NCBI GenBank assembly: GCA_029007685.1
Contig: JAQXIG010000023.1
Span: 1-7,934 of the forward strand
Direction of reading: 5' to 3'
Length of the DNA stretch: 7,934 bases
DNA from: a bacterium
Lineage (GTDB): Bacteria; Bacillota_I; Bacilli_A; RF39; UBA660
Every line of letters begins with the position of its first letter. Position 1 is the stretch's first letter. This document shows, piece by piece, positions 1-7,623 of the stretch. The notes under the pieces are model-generated. The model saw only the letters and a list, made by a program, of their open reading frames with translations, was not told the DNA's origin and ran no database searches. Made by a program: the position numbers and the translations under genes.

Positions 1-89
1 TATGTAAAAATAGAATGGATAGAGATTTAAATGCCAGTATCAATATCATGTATGAAGGATTAAAAATATATATGAAAAACTTAGTATAG
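1..89 (+). CDS. tnpB: TnpB RNA-guided nuclease, C-terminal end only (5' part outside window)
   Basis: The frame starting at position 3 reads C-K-N-R-M-D-R-D-L-N-A-S-I-N-I, then about 13 more residues to a TAG at 87-89. This is the typical end of IS200/IS605/IS1341-type TnpB. The Cys at 3-5, four residues before DRD, fits the last cysteine of the family's zinc ribbon. The second Asp of DRD (codon 24-26) is the expected third RuvC catalytic acidic residue, followed by the conserved N-A-S-x-N-I. TnpB is an omega-RNA-guided DNA nuclease that cuts the transposon donor site and helps keep the element in place. The gene lies on the same strand as rpoB and its stop is 281 bases before the rpoB ATG. 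Because the catalytic Asp is retained, this end gives no sign of a nuclease-dead TldR-like repressor, but the other catalytic residues and any tnpA are off the left edge. Completeness of the gene cannot be judged. Identification rests on 28 residues that include a highly diagnostic motif. Confidence 0.87.
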   Translation, partial: CKNRMDRDLNASINIMYEGLKIYMKNLV

Positions 90-240
90 AATATTACCAA
101 AAATAACAAATTTAAATTATTAATAATTAAGTACGGTAGCAGCTATCGGAATTTAAGTCTGTGAAAAATGTTGTAACAACTTTGAAGAACAGAAAAGTTC
201 ACCACGGAGTAGAAAAACTATTCTTAATATAATATTAACA
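90..240 (+). ncRNA. Candidate omega-RNA (reRNA) scaffold and right end of the TnpB element
   Basis: The 3' end of tnpB and the sequence after it normally encode the omega-RNA, whose guide is the DNA just beyond the transposon right end. Here the region is non-coding and shows several small hairpins: CGGTAG (134-139) with loop CAG and CTATCG (143-148), one G-U pair; GTTG (170-173) with CAAC (177-180); and GAAC (187-190) with GTTC (197-200). The last competes with AACTTT (178-183) pairing to AAAGTT (194-199). The order, a CGGTAG-type hairpin soon after the stop, then a TCTGTG stretch, then short stems, resembles clostridial IS605-type 3' regions as I remember them. The exact 3' boundary, and hence the guide, cannot be set without a second copy of the element; I guess it falls between about 215 and 245. 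The RNA is probably processed from the tnpB transcript, since I see no promoter dedicated to it. Confidence 0.5.
224..238. repeat. 15-base perfect AT palindrome near the presumed element end
   Basis: TTAATAT (224-230) and ATATTAA (232-238) form a perfect inverted repeat around a single A. It lies at the likely junction between the TnpB element and the rpoB promoter region. It could be a subterminal hairpin of an IS200/IS605 right end, a remnant of the palindromic target, or just chance in very AT-rich DNA. It has no T-tract typical of a terminator. Function is not assigned. Confidence 0.4.
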
Positions 241-275
241 AATAATAGAAAAAAAATTAAATTTGTGGGAAAAGC

Positions 276-295
276 TTGTTGACTTTTTACAACAA
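276..295. repeat. Inverted repeat over the -35 box
   Basis: TTGTTG (276-281) and CAACAA (290-295) are perfect reverse complements separated by eight bases, and the left arm overlaps the -35 hexamer. The spacing and location are compatible with an operator for a dimeric regulator. Six-base arms also arise by chance in AT-rich DNA. No regulator can be named. Confidence 0.35.
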
Positions 296-307
296 AGGTG
301 TTAGTAT
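279..307 (+). promoter_or_regulatory. Vegetative (sigma-A type) promoter for rpoBC
   Basis: The -35 box is TTGACT (279-284), one base from the TTGACA consensus. After 17 bases comes TAGTAT (302-307) as -10, preceded by TG at 299-300, which makes an extended -10. The region upstream (about 240-266) is rich in A- and T-runs and could act as an UP element. Initiation would fall near 313-317, giving a leader of about 55 bases to the rpoB ATG. Known Bacillota rpoB genes are usually co-transcribed with rplJL and may have an extra internal promoter. Here this is the only strong promoter I can see between the TnpB element and rpoB. Strength and start point are inferred from sequence. Confidence 0.8.
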
Positions 308-323
308 TATATATTGGTAACAC
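298..323. repeat. Inverted repeat spanning the -10 box and start site
   Basis: GTGTTA (298-303) and TAACAC (318-323) are perfect reverse complements 14 bases apart, enclosing the -10 hexamer and the probable transcription start. The left arm overlaps the extended TG and the first bases of the -10. It may be a binding site that would block the promoter, or coincidence. Only the six-base arms match; the flanking bases do not extend the symmetry. Confidence 0.3.
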
Positions 324-357
324 GTCTCTGAACGGGAACGTTATAAATATTAGGCAT

Positions 358-364
358 AGGGGTG
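358..364 (+). promoter_or_regulatory. Ribosome binding site deciding the rpoB start
   Basis: AGGGGTG at 358-364 is a good Shine-Dalgarno match and ends six bases before the ATG at 371. The in-frame GTG at 362 lies inside this motif and so cannot itself be served by it. This supports starting at 371, three codons later than the longest open frame. Confidence 0.85.
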
Positions 365-370
365 AAATTA

Positions 371-3300
371 ATGGCTTATAAGTTAAAGCAAAGTGGAGAT
401 TATAGAAAAAGAAGAAATTTTTCTATGATCAAAAATTCATTAGAACTTGATAATTTATTACAGATTCAAACTGAATCATATCAATGGTTCATAACAGAAG
501 GAATAAAAGAGGTATTTGAAGATTTATTCCCTATCGAAAGCTTTTCTGGTAGTTTATCATTAGAATTCGGTGAGTATGCATTTGACACACCACGATACTC
601 TATCAAAGAATGCAAAGATAGACAAATCACTTATGCAGCACCGTTAAAAGTGCAAACTAGATTATTTAATAATGAAACAGGAGAAGTCAAAGAGCAAGAA
701 ATATTTTTAGGAGATATGCCTATTATGACTGATAGTGGTACTTTTGTCATAAATGGGGCGGAGCGTGTTATTGTATCCCAATTGGTACGTAGTCCAAGTG
801 TATATTTTAATCGTGAGATTGATAAAAATGGTAGACAATTAATTACAGCTCAAATTATACCTAGTCATGGTACGTGGTTGGAATTTGAAACAGATGCCAG
901 AGATGTTTTATATGTTCGAATTGACCGTACTAGAAAAGTAACCCTTACTACTCTTTTGCGTGCGTTTGGTCTTTCTAGCGATGATGATATTCGTAAAGTA
1001 TTTGGAAAAAATGATTATATTGAAAATACTATTTTAAAAGATTCTACTAAGAATACGGATGAAGCATTAATTGAAATCTATGAAAAATTAAGACCAGGAG
1101 AGCCTGCTACATTAGATTCATCTAAGAACCAAATTATTACTAGATTTTTTGATGAATTCCGTTATAGTTTGGCGCGTGTAGGGCGTTATAAATTTAATCG
1201 TAAATTAAATGTATTGGATCGCTTACTTAATCAGACATTGGCAGAAGATATTATTGTTGATGGAGAAGTCGTAGTAGCTAAAGATACGGTAGTTACAAAA
1301 GATATTTTAGAAACACTTCGTCCTATTTTTCAAAATGGTTATGGTGTAAAAGAAGCTAAGATCAACGAGGAATTGGATTTTTATAATCGTGTTCAAGAAG
1401 TTAAAATTTATAACCCTAACAAGAAGACAGAAAAAATTACTATTATTGGGAATGATTATGAACTTGAAGTTAAACGTCTTACGATTTCTGATGTTTATGC
1501 TTCTGTATCTTATTATTTATGTTTATTAGCTGGAATTGGTAATTTTGATGAGATTGACCACTTGGGTAATCGTCGTATTCGCCAGGTAGGAGAATTGTTA
1601 CAAAACCAATTTAGAATTGGTGTTTCTCGTATGGAGAGAGTGATACGTGAGAGAATGACTACGCAAGAGATGGAGGAAGTGACTCCTAAGACCCTTATCA
1701 ATATTAGACCAGTTACTGCTGCAATGAAAGAATTTTTTGGATCCAGTCAGTTATCACAATTTATGGATCAAATTAATCCAATTTCAGAGTTAACGAATAA
1801 ACGTCGTTTATCTGCTCTTGGTCCAGGTGGATTGTCAAGAGATAGAGCCGGTATGGAGGTGCGTGATGTTAACCCTTCTCACTATGGTAGAATCTGTCCG
1901 ATTGAGTCTCCTGAAGGACAAAACATTGGGCTTATCACCTCTTTAGCAAGCTATGCTAAAATTGATGATTATGGATTTATTATGACACCATATCGTAAAG
2001 TAGAAAATTGTCATATTACAGACCAGGTTGATTATTTAACAGCTGATGAGGAAAATGATGTTATCATTTCGCAGGCGACAGTTGCTACTGATGATGATAA
2101 TAATATGATTGATGAACAAGTTGAAGCTCGCTTCAGAGGAGAAAATATTTTAGTAAAACCTGATCAAGTAGATTATATAGATGTCTCTCCTCAACAGGTG
2201 GTAGCTGTTACTACTAGTTGTATTCCATTCCTAGAACATGACGATGCTACTCGTGCATTGATGGGAGCGAACATGCAGCGTCAGTCAGTACCACTTTTAA
2301 AAGCAGAAGCTCCATTTGTTGGAACAGGAGTTGAATATATTGCGGCTCGTGATTCTGGAGCAGCTATCTTAGCAAAAGCGGATGGTATTGTTGAATATGT
2401 TGATGCTAAACGTATTGTTATTAAAAATAAAACAGGACAAGATACTTATTATTTAGCTAATTTTGAAGAATCTAACCAAGATTCTTGTTACCACCATAGA
2501 CCAATTGTTAAAGTTGGAGACAAAGTAGAACGTGGACATGTTATTGCAGATGGGCCAAGCATGGATCAGGGAGAGCTTGCTCTAGGTAAAAATGTAGTAG
2601 TAGCATTTATGACATTCAATGGCTATAACTATGAGGATGCTGTTATTTTGAACGAAAAATTAGTTAAAGATGATGTATATACTTCTATTCATATTGAAGA
2701 TTATCAAATGCAATGTCGTGAAACCAAATTAGGACCAGAGGAAATTACTCGTGATATTCCTAATGTGGGGGATGATGCTCGTAAAAATCTAGATGAAAAT
2801 GGTATTGTTATTGTTGGTACAGAAGTAAAAGAAGGTGATATTCTTGTTGGGAAGGTTACTCCAAAAGGAATGGCTGAACTTACTTCAGAAGAAAAATTAT
2901 TACATGCTATATTTGGTGAAAAAACTCGTGAGGTTAGAGATACTTCGCTTCGTGTTCCTCATGGTGGAGAAGGTATTGTTCATGATGTTAAGATTTACTC
3001 ACGTAAAGATAATGATGAATTACCTGCTGGTGTAAGCAAAGTTATTCGTGTATACATTGCTCAAAAACGTAAGATTCAAATTGGAGATAAAATGGCTGGA
3101 CGTCATGGAAATAAGGGTGTAATTTCTCTTATTCTTCCTGAAGAAGATATGCCTTACTTGCCAGACGGAACTCCGGTTGATATTATGTTAAATCCACAGG
3201 GTGTACCTTCGCGTATGAATCTTGGACAAATTTTAGAATTGCATTTAGGTATGGCTGCTAAAAAATTAAATATCCATATGGCTACTCCAGTATTTGATGG

Positions 3301-3979
3301 AGCAAAACCTGCTGATATTGATGCAACGATGAAGGAAGCTGGTATGGAAGAAGATGGTAAAACGATTTTATATGATGGTCGTACTGGTGATCCTTTTGAC
3401 AATCGTATTTCTGTTGGTGTTATGTACATGATTAAATTACATCATATGGTGGATGATAAGCTGCATGCTCGTAGTACTGGTCCTTATTCGATGGTTACCC
3501 AACAACCATTGGGTGGTAAAGCGCAATTTGGTGGACAAAGATTCGGAGAAATGGAAGTTTGGGCATTAGAAGCCTATGGTGCAGCACATACTTTACAAGA
3601 AATTATGACCTATAAGTCAGATGACATTATTGGTAGAGTTAAAGTTTATGAGTCTATTGTTAAAGGTGAAGAAATTTGTCAATCTGGTATACCAGAAAGC
3701 TTTAGGGTTTTAATGAAAGAATTCCAAGCTTTAGGATTAGATATTTCTATTATTGATGATGAAGGTAGAACTTTAGATTTACATGAGATTGAGGAAGAAG
3801 AAACTAGAGATGAATTGGGATCTGATCACGATAAAATGATTGTTCCGATTGAAGTGTCTAATGATTTAGATGAAGATATGAATGATGATTATCAGGATGA
3901 TTCAGAAGATGAATTTGATGATGGTGATATAGAATTTGATGAATCAGATTTTGAAACTATGATGGAAGGAGATGAATAA
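371..3979 (+). CDS. rpoB: DNA-directed RNA polymerase subunit beta
   Basis: This is the beta subunit of RNA polymerase (1202 residues; Bacillus subtilis RpoB is about 1190). It forms half of the catalytic cleft and the rifampicin pocket. Recognisable blocks in order: the TGTFIINGAERV-like N-terminal lobe segment (here SGTFVINGAERV, near residues 122-133); the rifampicin region starting G-S-S-Q-L-S-Q-F at residue 457; GYNYEDA (751-757) with the acidic pair E755-D756; the flap region with LLHAIFGEK (about 843-851); GDKMAGRHGNKG (905-916), whose K907 and K915 match the substrate-contacting lysines of E. coli (1065, 1073); and the clamp segment GEMEVWALEAYGAA (1059-1072). N476 (codon 1796-1798) replaces the usual rifampicin-pocket His. 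S513 and Q517 differ from the common T and P of PIETPEGPNIGL. The last 41 residues contain 22 Asp/Glu and no basic residue. The start at ATG 371 is chosen from the Shine-Dalgarno. The frame is intact. rpoC follows after one base, so translational coupling is likely. Confidence 0.99.
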   Translation: MAYKLKQSGDYRKRRNFSMIKNSLELDNLLQIQTESYQWFITEGIKEVFEDLFPIESFSGSLSLEFGEYAFDTPRYSIKECKDRQITYAAPLKVQTRLFNNETGEVKEQEIFLGDMPIMTDSGTFVINGAERVIVSQLVRSPSVYFNREIDKNGRQLITAQIIPSHGTWLEFETDARDVLYVRIDRTRKVTLTTLLRAFGLSSDDDIRKVFGKNDYIENTILKDSTKNTDEALIEIYEKLRPGEPATLDSSKNQIITRFFDEFRYSLARVGRYKFNRKLNVLDRLLNQTLAEDIIVDGEVVVAKDTVVTKDILETLRPIFQNGYGVKEAKINEELDFYNRVQEVKIYNPNKKTEKITIIGNDYELEVKRLTISDVYASVSYYLCLLAGIGNFDEIDHLGNRRIRQVGELLQNQFRIGVSRMERVIRERMTTQEMEEVTPKTLINIRPVTAAMKEFFGSSQLSQFMDQINPISELTNKRRLSALGPGGLSRDRAGMEVRDVNPSHYGRICPIESPEGQNIGLITSLASYAKIDDYGFIMTPYRKVENCHITDQVDYLTADEENDVIISQATVATDDDNNMIDEQVEARFRGENILVKPDQVDYIDVSPQQVVAVTTSCIPFLEHDDATRALMGANMQRQSVPLLKAEAPFVGTGVEYIAARDSGAAILAKADGIVEYVDAKRIVIKNKTGQDTYYLANFEESNQDSCYHHRPIVKVGDKVERGHVIADGPSMDQGELALGKNVVVAFMTFNGYNYEDAVILNEKLVKDDVYTSIHIEDYQMQCRETKLGPEEITRDIPNVGDDARKNLDENGIVIVGTEVKEGDILVGKVTPKGMAELTSEEKLLHAIFGEKTREVRDTSLRVPHGGEGIVHDVKIYSRKDNDELPAGVSKVIRVYIAQKRKIQIGDKMAGRHGNKGVISLILPEEDMPYLPDGTPVDIMLNPQGVPSRMNLGQILELHLGMAAKKLNIHMATPVFDGAKPADIDATMKEAGMEEDGKTILYDGRTGDPFDNRISVGVMYMIKLHHMVDDKLHARSTGPYSMVTQQPLGGKAQFGGQRFGEMEVWALEAYGAAHTLQEIMTYKSDDIIGRVKVYESIVKGEEICQSGIPESFRVLMKEFQALGLDISIIDDEGRTLDLHEIEEEETRDELGSDHDKMIVPIEVSNDLDEDMNDDYQDDSEDEFDDGDIEFDESDFETMMEGDE
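3966..3971 (+). promoter_or_regulatory. Ribosome binding site for rpoC inside the end of rpoB
   Basis: AAGGAG (3966-3971) lies within the last rpoB codons, with nine bases to the ATG at 3981. An earlier in-frame ATG at 3972 touches the motif directly, leaving no spacer, so 3981 is the better start. The site is exposed by ribosomes finishing rpoB, which suggests coupled synthesis of the two subunits in equal amounts. Confidence 0.85.
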
Positions 3980-3980
3980 T

Positions 3981-6900
3981 ATGATCGCAGTAGATAAATT
4001 TGAAGCCTTAAAGATTGGTATTGCGTCTCCTGAGAAAATTCGTGAATGGAGTTATGGAGAGGTAAAAAAACCAGAAACTATTAATTACAGAACACTTCGT
4101 CCAGAACGTGATGGATTATTTTGTGAAAAAATTTTTGGTCCCACTAAGGATTTTGAATGTGCTTGTGGAAAGTATAAAAGAGTTCGTTATAAAAACATTG
4201 TTTGTGATCGCTGTGGTGTAGAAGTAACTCGTTCTAAAGTACGTCGTGAACGTATGGGTCATATTGAGCTTGCTTCTCCTGTTTCTCATATTTGGTTCTT
4301 TAAAGGAGTACCATCTCGTATGGGTCTTGTTCTAGATATGAGTCCTAGAGATTTAGAAGAAGTATTATATTTTGTAAGTTATGTTGTTATTGATAAAGGA
4401 AGTACTCCTTTAGAAAATAAACAAACTTTATCCGAAAAAGAATATCGTGCTTATTATGAAAAATACGGGAATACTTTTAAAGTTGGTATGGGGGCTGAAG
4501 CGATCAAGGAGCTACTTAAAAGTGTTAATCTTGAAGAAGAAATTAAGCAAATATCAAAAGAGTTAGAGGATGCTCAAGGACAAAAGAGAACACGTTTGGT
4601 AAAACGGATTGATGTTTTAAATGCATTTTATCAATCTGGTAATCGCCCAGAGTGGATGATCATGGATTGTATTCCAGTGATTCCTCCCGAACTAAGACCA
4701 ATGATTCAATTGGATGGTGGTCGTTTTGCGACGAGTGATTTAAATGATTTATATCGTCGTGTTATTAATCGTAATAATCGCTTGAAGAAGCTTATTGATT
4801 TAGGGGCTCCAGGAATTATTATTCAAAATGAAAAACGTATGCTTCAAGAAGCAGTCGATGCTTTATTTGATAATGGTAGACGTGGTAGAAGTGTTACAGG
4901 AGCTGGAAATAGACCTTTGAAATCTTTATCTAGTATTTTAAAGGGAAAACAAGGACGTTTTCGTCAGAACTTACTTGGTAAACGTGTTGATTACTCGGGG
5001 CGTAGTGTTATCGTTGTAGGGCCAAGTTTAAAGATGTATCAATGTGGTATCCCTAAAGAAATGGCTATTGAATTATTTAAACCACATGTTATTCATGGTA
5101 TTGTTGAAAAAGATTTAGCTCATAATATCAAAGCGGCCAAACGTTTAATTGAAAATCAAGATCCTGTGGTTTGGGATGTTGTTGAAGAAGTTATCAAAGA
5201 GCATCCCGTATTATTAAATCGTGCTCCAACTCTTCATAGGCTTGGTATTCAAGCCTTTGAACCTATTTTAATTGGTGGTAAGGCGATTCGTTTGCATCCG
5301 TTAGTTTGTCCAGCGTTTAATGCTGATTTTGATGGAGATCAGATGGCAGTGCATGTACCTTTATCAGAAGAGGCAAAGGCGGAAGCGAGACTGCTTATGC
5401 TAGGTGCCAACAATATCTTACATCCAAAAAGTGGTGATCCGATTGTAACTCCATCTCAGGATATGGTTTTGGGTAATTATTATATTACGATGGAAAAAGC
5501 CGGTCTTGAAGGAGAAGGACGTATTTTCAAAAATACAAACGAAGCTTTAATGGCTTATGAAAGAAGAGAAATTACACTTCATACTAGAATTGCAGTACCT
5601 GTTGATTCTTTCAAATATAAATTATTTACAGAGGAGCAACATGGTAAATATTTGGTTACTACAGTAGGAAAGATCAAATTTAATGAAATTTTACCTGATT
5701 CTTTTCCATATATTAATGAACCAAGTGATGAAAATATTCAACAAATTACTCCTAATAAATTCTTTATTGAAAAAGGTTGTAATGTGACAGAAATTATTCA
5801 AAATATGCCTATTGTGAAACCATTTGCCAAAGGTGTATTGGAGAAAGTGATTGCTCAGATTTTCAAACGTTATAAAACTACTGAAACTTCAGTTATGCTT
5901 GATAAATTAAAAGATTTAGGATTTAAGTTTTCGACGATTGCCGGTATTACCGTTTCAGCATATGATGTTATTAGTAGTGAAAAAAAACCTGAGATTGTGG
6001 CAGAAGCTAAAAAAGTAGTGGACAAAATTAATAAGCAATATAAGCGTGGTTTGATTACAGATAGTGAGCGCTATGAAAAAGTTATTGAAACTTGGGAAAA
6101 TGCTAAGTCCCAAGTAACGGCTGAACTTCAAGAAAAAGCAGATGCTGATTTAGATAATCCGATTTTCATGATGATGCATTCTAAAGCACGTGGGAACATC
6201 TCTAATTTTACTCAGGTTGCAGGTATGCGTGGATTGATGGCAAAACCAAATGGAGAATCAGTTGAGATTCCTGTACTTTCTTCTTTTAAGGAAGGACTTA
6301 CGGTGTCTGAATTCTTCTTAAGTACGCATGGTGCTCGTAAAGGTAGTGCAGATACAGCCTTAAAGACAGCGGATTCTGGATACTTAACTCGTCGTTTAGT
6401 TGATGTAAGTCAAGAGGTTATTGTAAAAGAGGCCGATTGTGCTACTGATCATGGTGTTGTTGTTAAGGCATTTATTAATGATAAATCTGGATCTATTATC
6501 GAAAGCTTATATGATCGTATTGTGGGAAGATTTACTAATAAGAAAGTAATTCATCCAGAAACAAAAGAAGTTATTTGTGATCGATTGACTTTCATTACAG
6601 AACAAATTGCAGATAAAATTATAAAAGCTGGTATTGAAGAAGTCGAAATACGTACGATTTTAACTTGTGCTACTCATAATGGTGTATGTCAAAAATGTTA
6701 TGGTCGTAACTTAGCTACTGGAAATTTGGTAGAAGTGGGAGAAGCTATTGGTGTTATGGCTGCACAATCTATCGGTGAGCCTGGTACACAGCTAACCATG
6801 AGAACGTTCCATACTGGTGGTGTTGCTGGTGGAGAGGATATTACACAAGGTCTTCCTCGTGTTCAAGAGTTATTTGAAGCACGTAATCCAAAAGGAAAAG

Positions 6901-7610
6901 CTACGATTGCGGAAATTGATGGTATTGTTACTAAAATTGATGAAGACCATGGTAAATACCGTATTTTTATTAAAAATGATGTGGAAGTTAAGGAACATGT
7001 TTCTAATTATGGTGCTAAACTTCGTGTTGATAAAGGTAGTGTAGTTGTCGCTGGTGAGAAATTAACGGAAGGTGCTATTAGTCCAAAAGAATTGTTAGAT
7101 GTTACAGATCCTCTTACTACACAAGAGTATATCTTGAAAGAGGTGCAACATACTTATCGTAGTCAAGGTGTAGATATTTCTGATAAACACGTTGAGGTTA
7201 TTGCGAGTCGTATGATTAATAAGATGAGAATTCTTGAAGAGGGAGATACTAATTTATTACCGGGAACACTTGTTAGTATTTATGAATTTACAGATACTAA
7301 TAAAAATGCTATTCTTAACGGTAAAAAACCTGCTAGTGGGCGTCCAGTCTTGTTAGGAATTACAAAAGCTTCGCTTGAGACTGATTCATTCTTATCTGCT
7401 GCTTCATTCCAGGAAACTACTCGTATTTTGACAGATGCAGCAATTCGTGGAAAAGTTGACCATTTAACAGGTATGAAAGAAAATGTTATTATTGGAAAAT
7501 TAATTCCAGCAGGAACGGGAGCTAAAAAATATAAAGAAGTTGATTTTGATTTAGAAAGTCAATTCATTGATGAAGAACCGTTAGAGACGTTAGAAGAAGA
7601 GTTTATGTAG
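3981..7610 (+). CDS. rpoC: DNA-directed RNA polymerase subunit beta-prime
   Basis: This is the beta-prime subunit (1209 residues; Bacillus subtilis RpoC is about 1199), carrying the catalytic magnesium site. The N-terminal zinc site has C60, C62, C75 and C78. The lid, rudder and switch segment GKRVDYSGRSVIVVGP is intact. The catalytic NADFDGD has its three aspartates at 449, 451 and 453 (DNA 5325-5339). The second zinc site is C820, C896, C903 and C906. The bridge helix lies near STHGARKGSADTALKTADSG, with Ser789 where Leu or Met is common. The trigger loop holds LTMRTFHTGG with His944. There is no large trigger-loop insertion such as the one in E. coli. The C-terminus ends acidic (EPLETLEEEFM). 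MIAVDKFEALKIG at the N-terminus aligns well with MLDVNNFEYMNIG of B. subtilis, supporting the ATG at 3981; 3972 would add MNN. The frame is intact, one base downstream of rpoB. The final codons and stop lie within a terminator hairpin. Confidence 0.99.
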   Translation: MIAVDKFEALKIGIASPEKIREWSYGEVKKPETINYRTLRPERDGLFCEKIFGPTKDFECACGKYKRVRYKNIVCDRCGVEVTRSKVRRERMGHIELASPVSHIWFFKGVPSRMGLVLDMSPRDLEEVLYFVSYVVIDKGSTPLENKQTLSEKEYRAYYEKYGNTFKVGMGAEAIKELLKSVNLEEEIKQISKELEDAQGQKRTRLVKRIDVLNAFYQSGNRPEWMIMDCIPVIPPELRPMIQLDGGRFATSDLNDLYRRVINRNNRLKKLIDLGAPGIIIQNEKRMLQEAVDALFDNGRRGRSVTGAGNRPLKSLSSILKGKQGRFRQNLLGKRVDYSGRSVIVVGPSLKMYQCGIPKEMAIELFKPHVIHGIVEKDLAHNIKAAKRLIENQDPVVWDVVEEVIKEHPVLLNRAPTLHRLGIQAFEPILIGGKAIRLHPLVCPAFNADFDGDQMAVHVPLSEEAKAEARLLMLGANNILHPKSGDPIVTPSQDMVLGNYYITMEKAGLEGEGRIFKNTNEALMAYERREITLHTRIAVPVDSFKYKLFTEEQHGKYLVTTVGKIKFNEILPDSFPYINEPSDENIQQITPNKFFIEKGCNVTEIIQNMPIVKPFAKGVLEKVIAQIFKRYKTTETSVMLDKLKDLGFKFSTIAGITVSAYDVISSEKKPEIVAEAKKVVDKINKQYKRGLITDSERYEKVIETWENAKSQVTAELQEKADADLDNPIFMMMHSKARGNISNFTQVAGMRGLMAKPNGESVEIPVLSSFKEGLTVSEFFLSTHGARKGSADTALKTADSGYLTRRLVDVSQEVIVKEADCATDHGVVVKAFINDKSGSIIESLYDRIVGRFTNKKVIHPETKEVICDRLTFITEQIADKIIKAGIEEVEIRTILTCATHNGVCQKCYGRNLATGNLVEVGEAIGVMAAQSIGEPGTQLTMRTFHTGGVAGGEDITQGLPRVQELFEARNPKGKATIAEIDGIVTKIDEDHGKYRIFIKNDVEVKEHVSNYGAKLRVDKGSVVVAGEKLTEGAISPKELLDVTDPLTTQEYILKEVQHTYRSQGVDISDKHVEVIASRMINKMRILEEGDTNLLPGTLVSIYEFTDTNKNAILNGKKPASGRPVLLGITKASLETDSFLSAASFQETTRILTDAAIRGKVDHLTGMKENVIIGKLIPAGTGAKKYKEVDFDLESQFIDEEPLETLEEEFM

Positions 7611-7622
7611 ACTCTTCTTTTT
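7592..7622 (+). terminator. Intrinsic terminator overlapping the rpoC stop codon
   Basis: AAGAAGAGT (7594-7602) is a perfect reverse complement of ACTCTTCTT (7611-7619). The stem can grow inward by one G-U and one A-T pair, leaving a four-base loop (7605-7608), and outward by one G-U and one A-T pair. It runs into a five-T tract (7618-7622). The TAG stop (7608-7610) sits at the loop, so the 5' arm encodes the last residues of RpoC. This would end the rpoBC transcript. The stem is fairly A-U rich, and a ribosome at the stop codon would cover it, so efficiency may depend on translation. It also forms the 5' exon hairpin of the intron that starts at 7624. Confidence 0.75.
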
Positions 7623-7623
7623 G

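Noticed and set aside
90..361. CRISPR array, tRNA or riboswitch upstream of rpoB
   Set aside because: No regularly spaced repeats, no cloverleaf or CCA end, and no recognisable aptamer; the structures fit a TnpB element end plus a promoter.
362..370. GTG at 362 as the rpoB start
   Set aside because: It lies inside the Shine-Dalgarno motif; the ATG at 371 has correct spacing and fits family N-termini.
1513..1701. Minus-strand frame inside rpoB, and other out-of-frame ORFs at 2835-3035 and 6817-7044
   Set aside because: All overlap conserved polymerase codons and have low-complexity shadow-frame composition.
3154..3429. 91-residue open frame on the minus strand inside rpoB
   Set aside because: It is antisense to a highly conserved part of rpoB with no recognisable protein features; a shadow frame.
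3972..3980. ATG at 3972 as the rpoC start, overlapping rpoB
   Set aside because: There is no spacer to AAGGAG; the ATG at 3981 has nine bases and aligns with B. subtilis RpoC.
6345..6347. Ser789 in the RpoC bridge helix (KGSADTAL) as a possible functional change
   Set aside because: This position varies among bacteria (Leu, Met, Gly), so Ser is not strong evidence of altered function.
6810..6845. One extra residue in the RpoC trigger-loop region (AGGEDITQG versus AGDDITQG)
   Set aside because: Thermus has the same length as I recall (AGAADITQG); ordinary variation.
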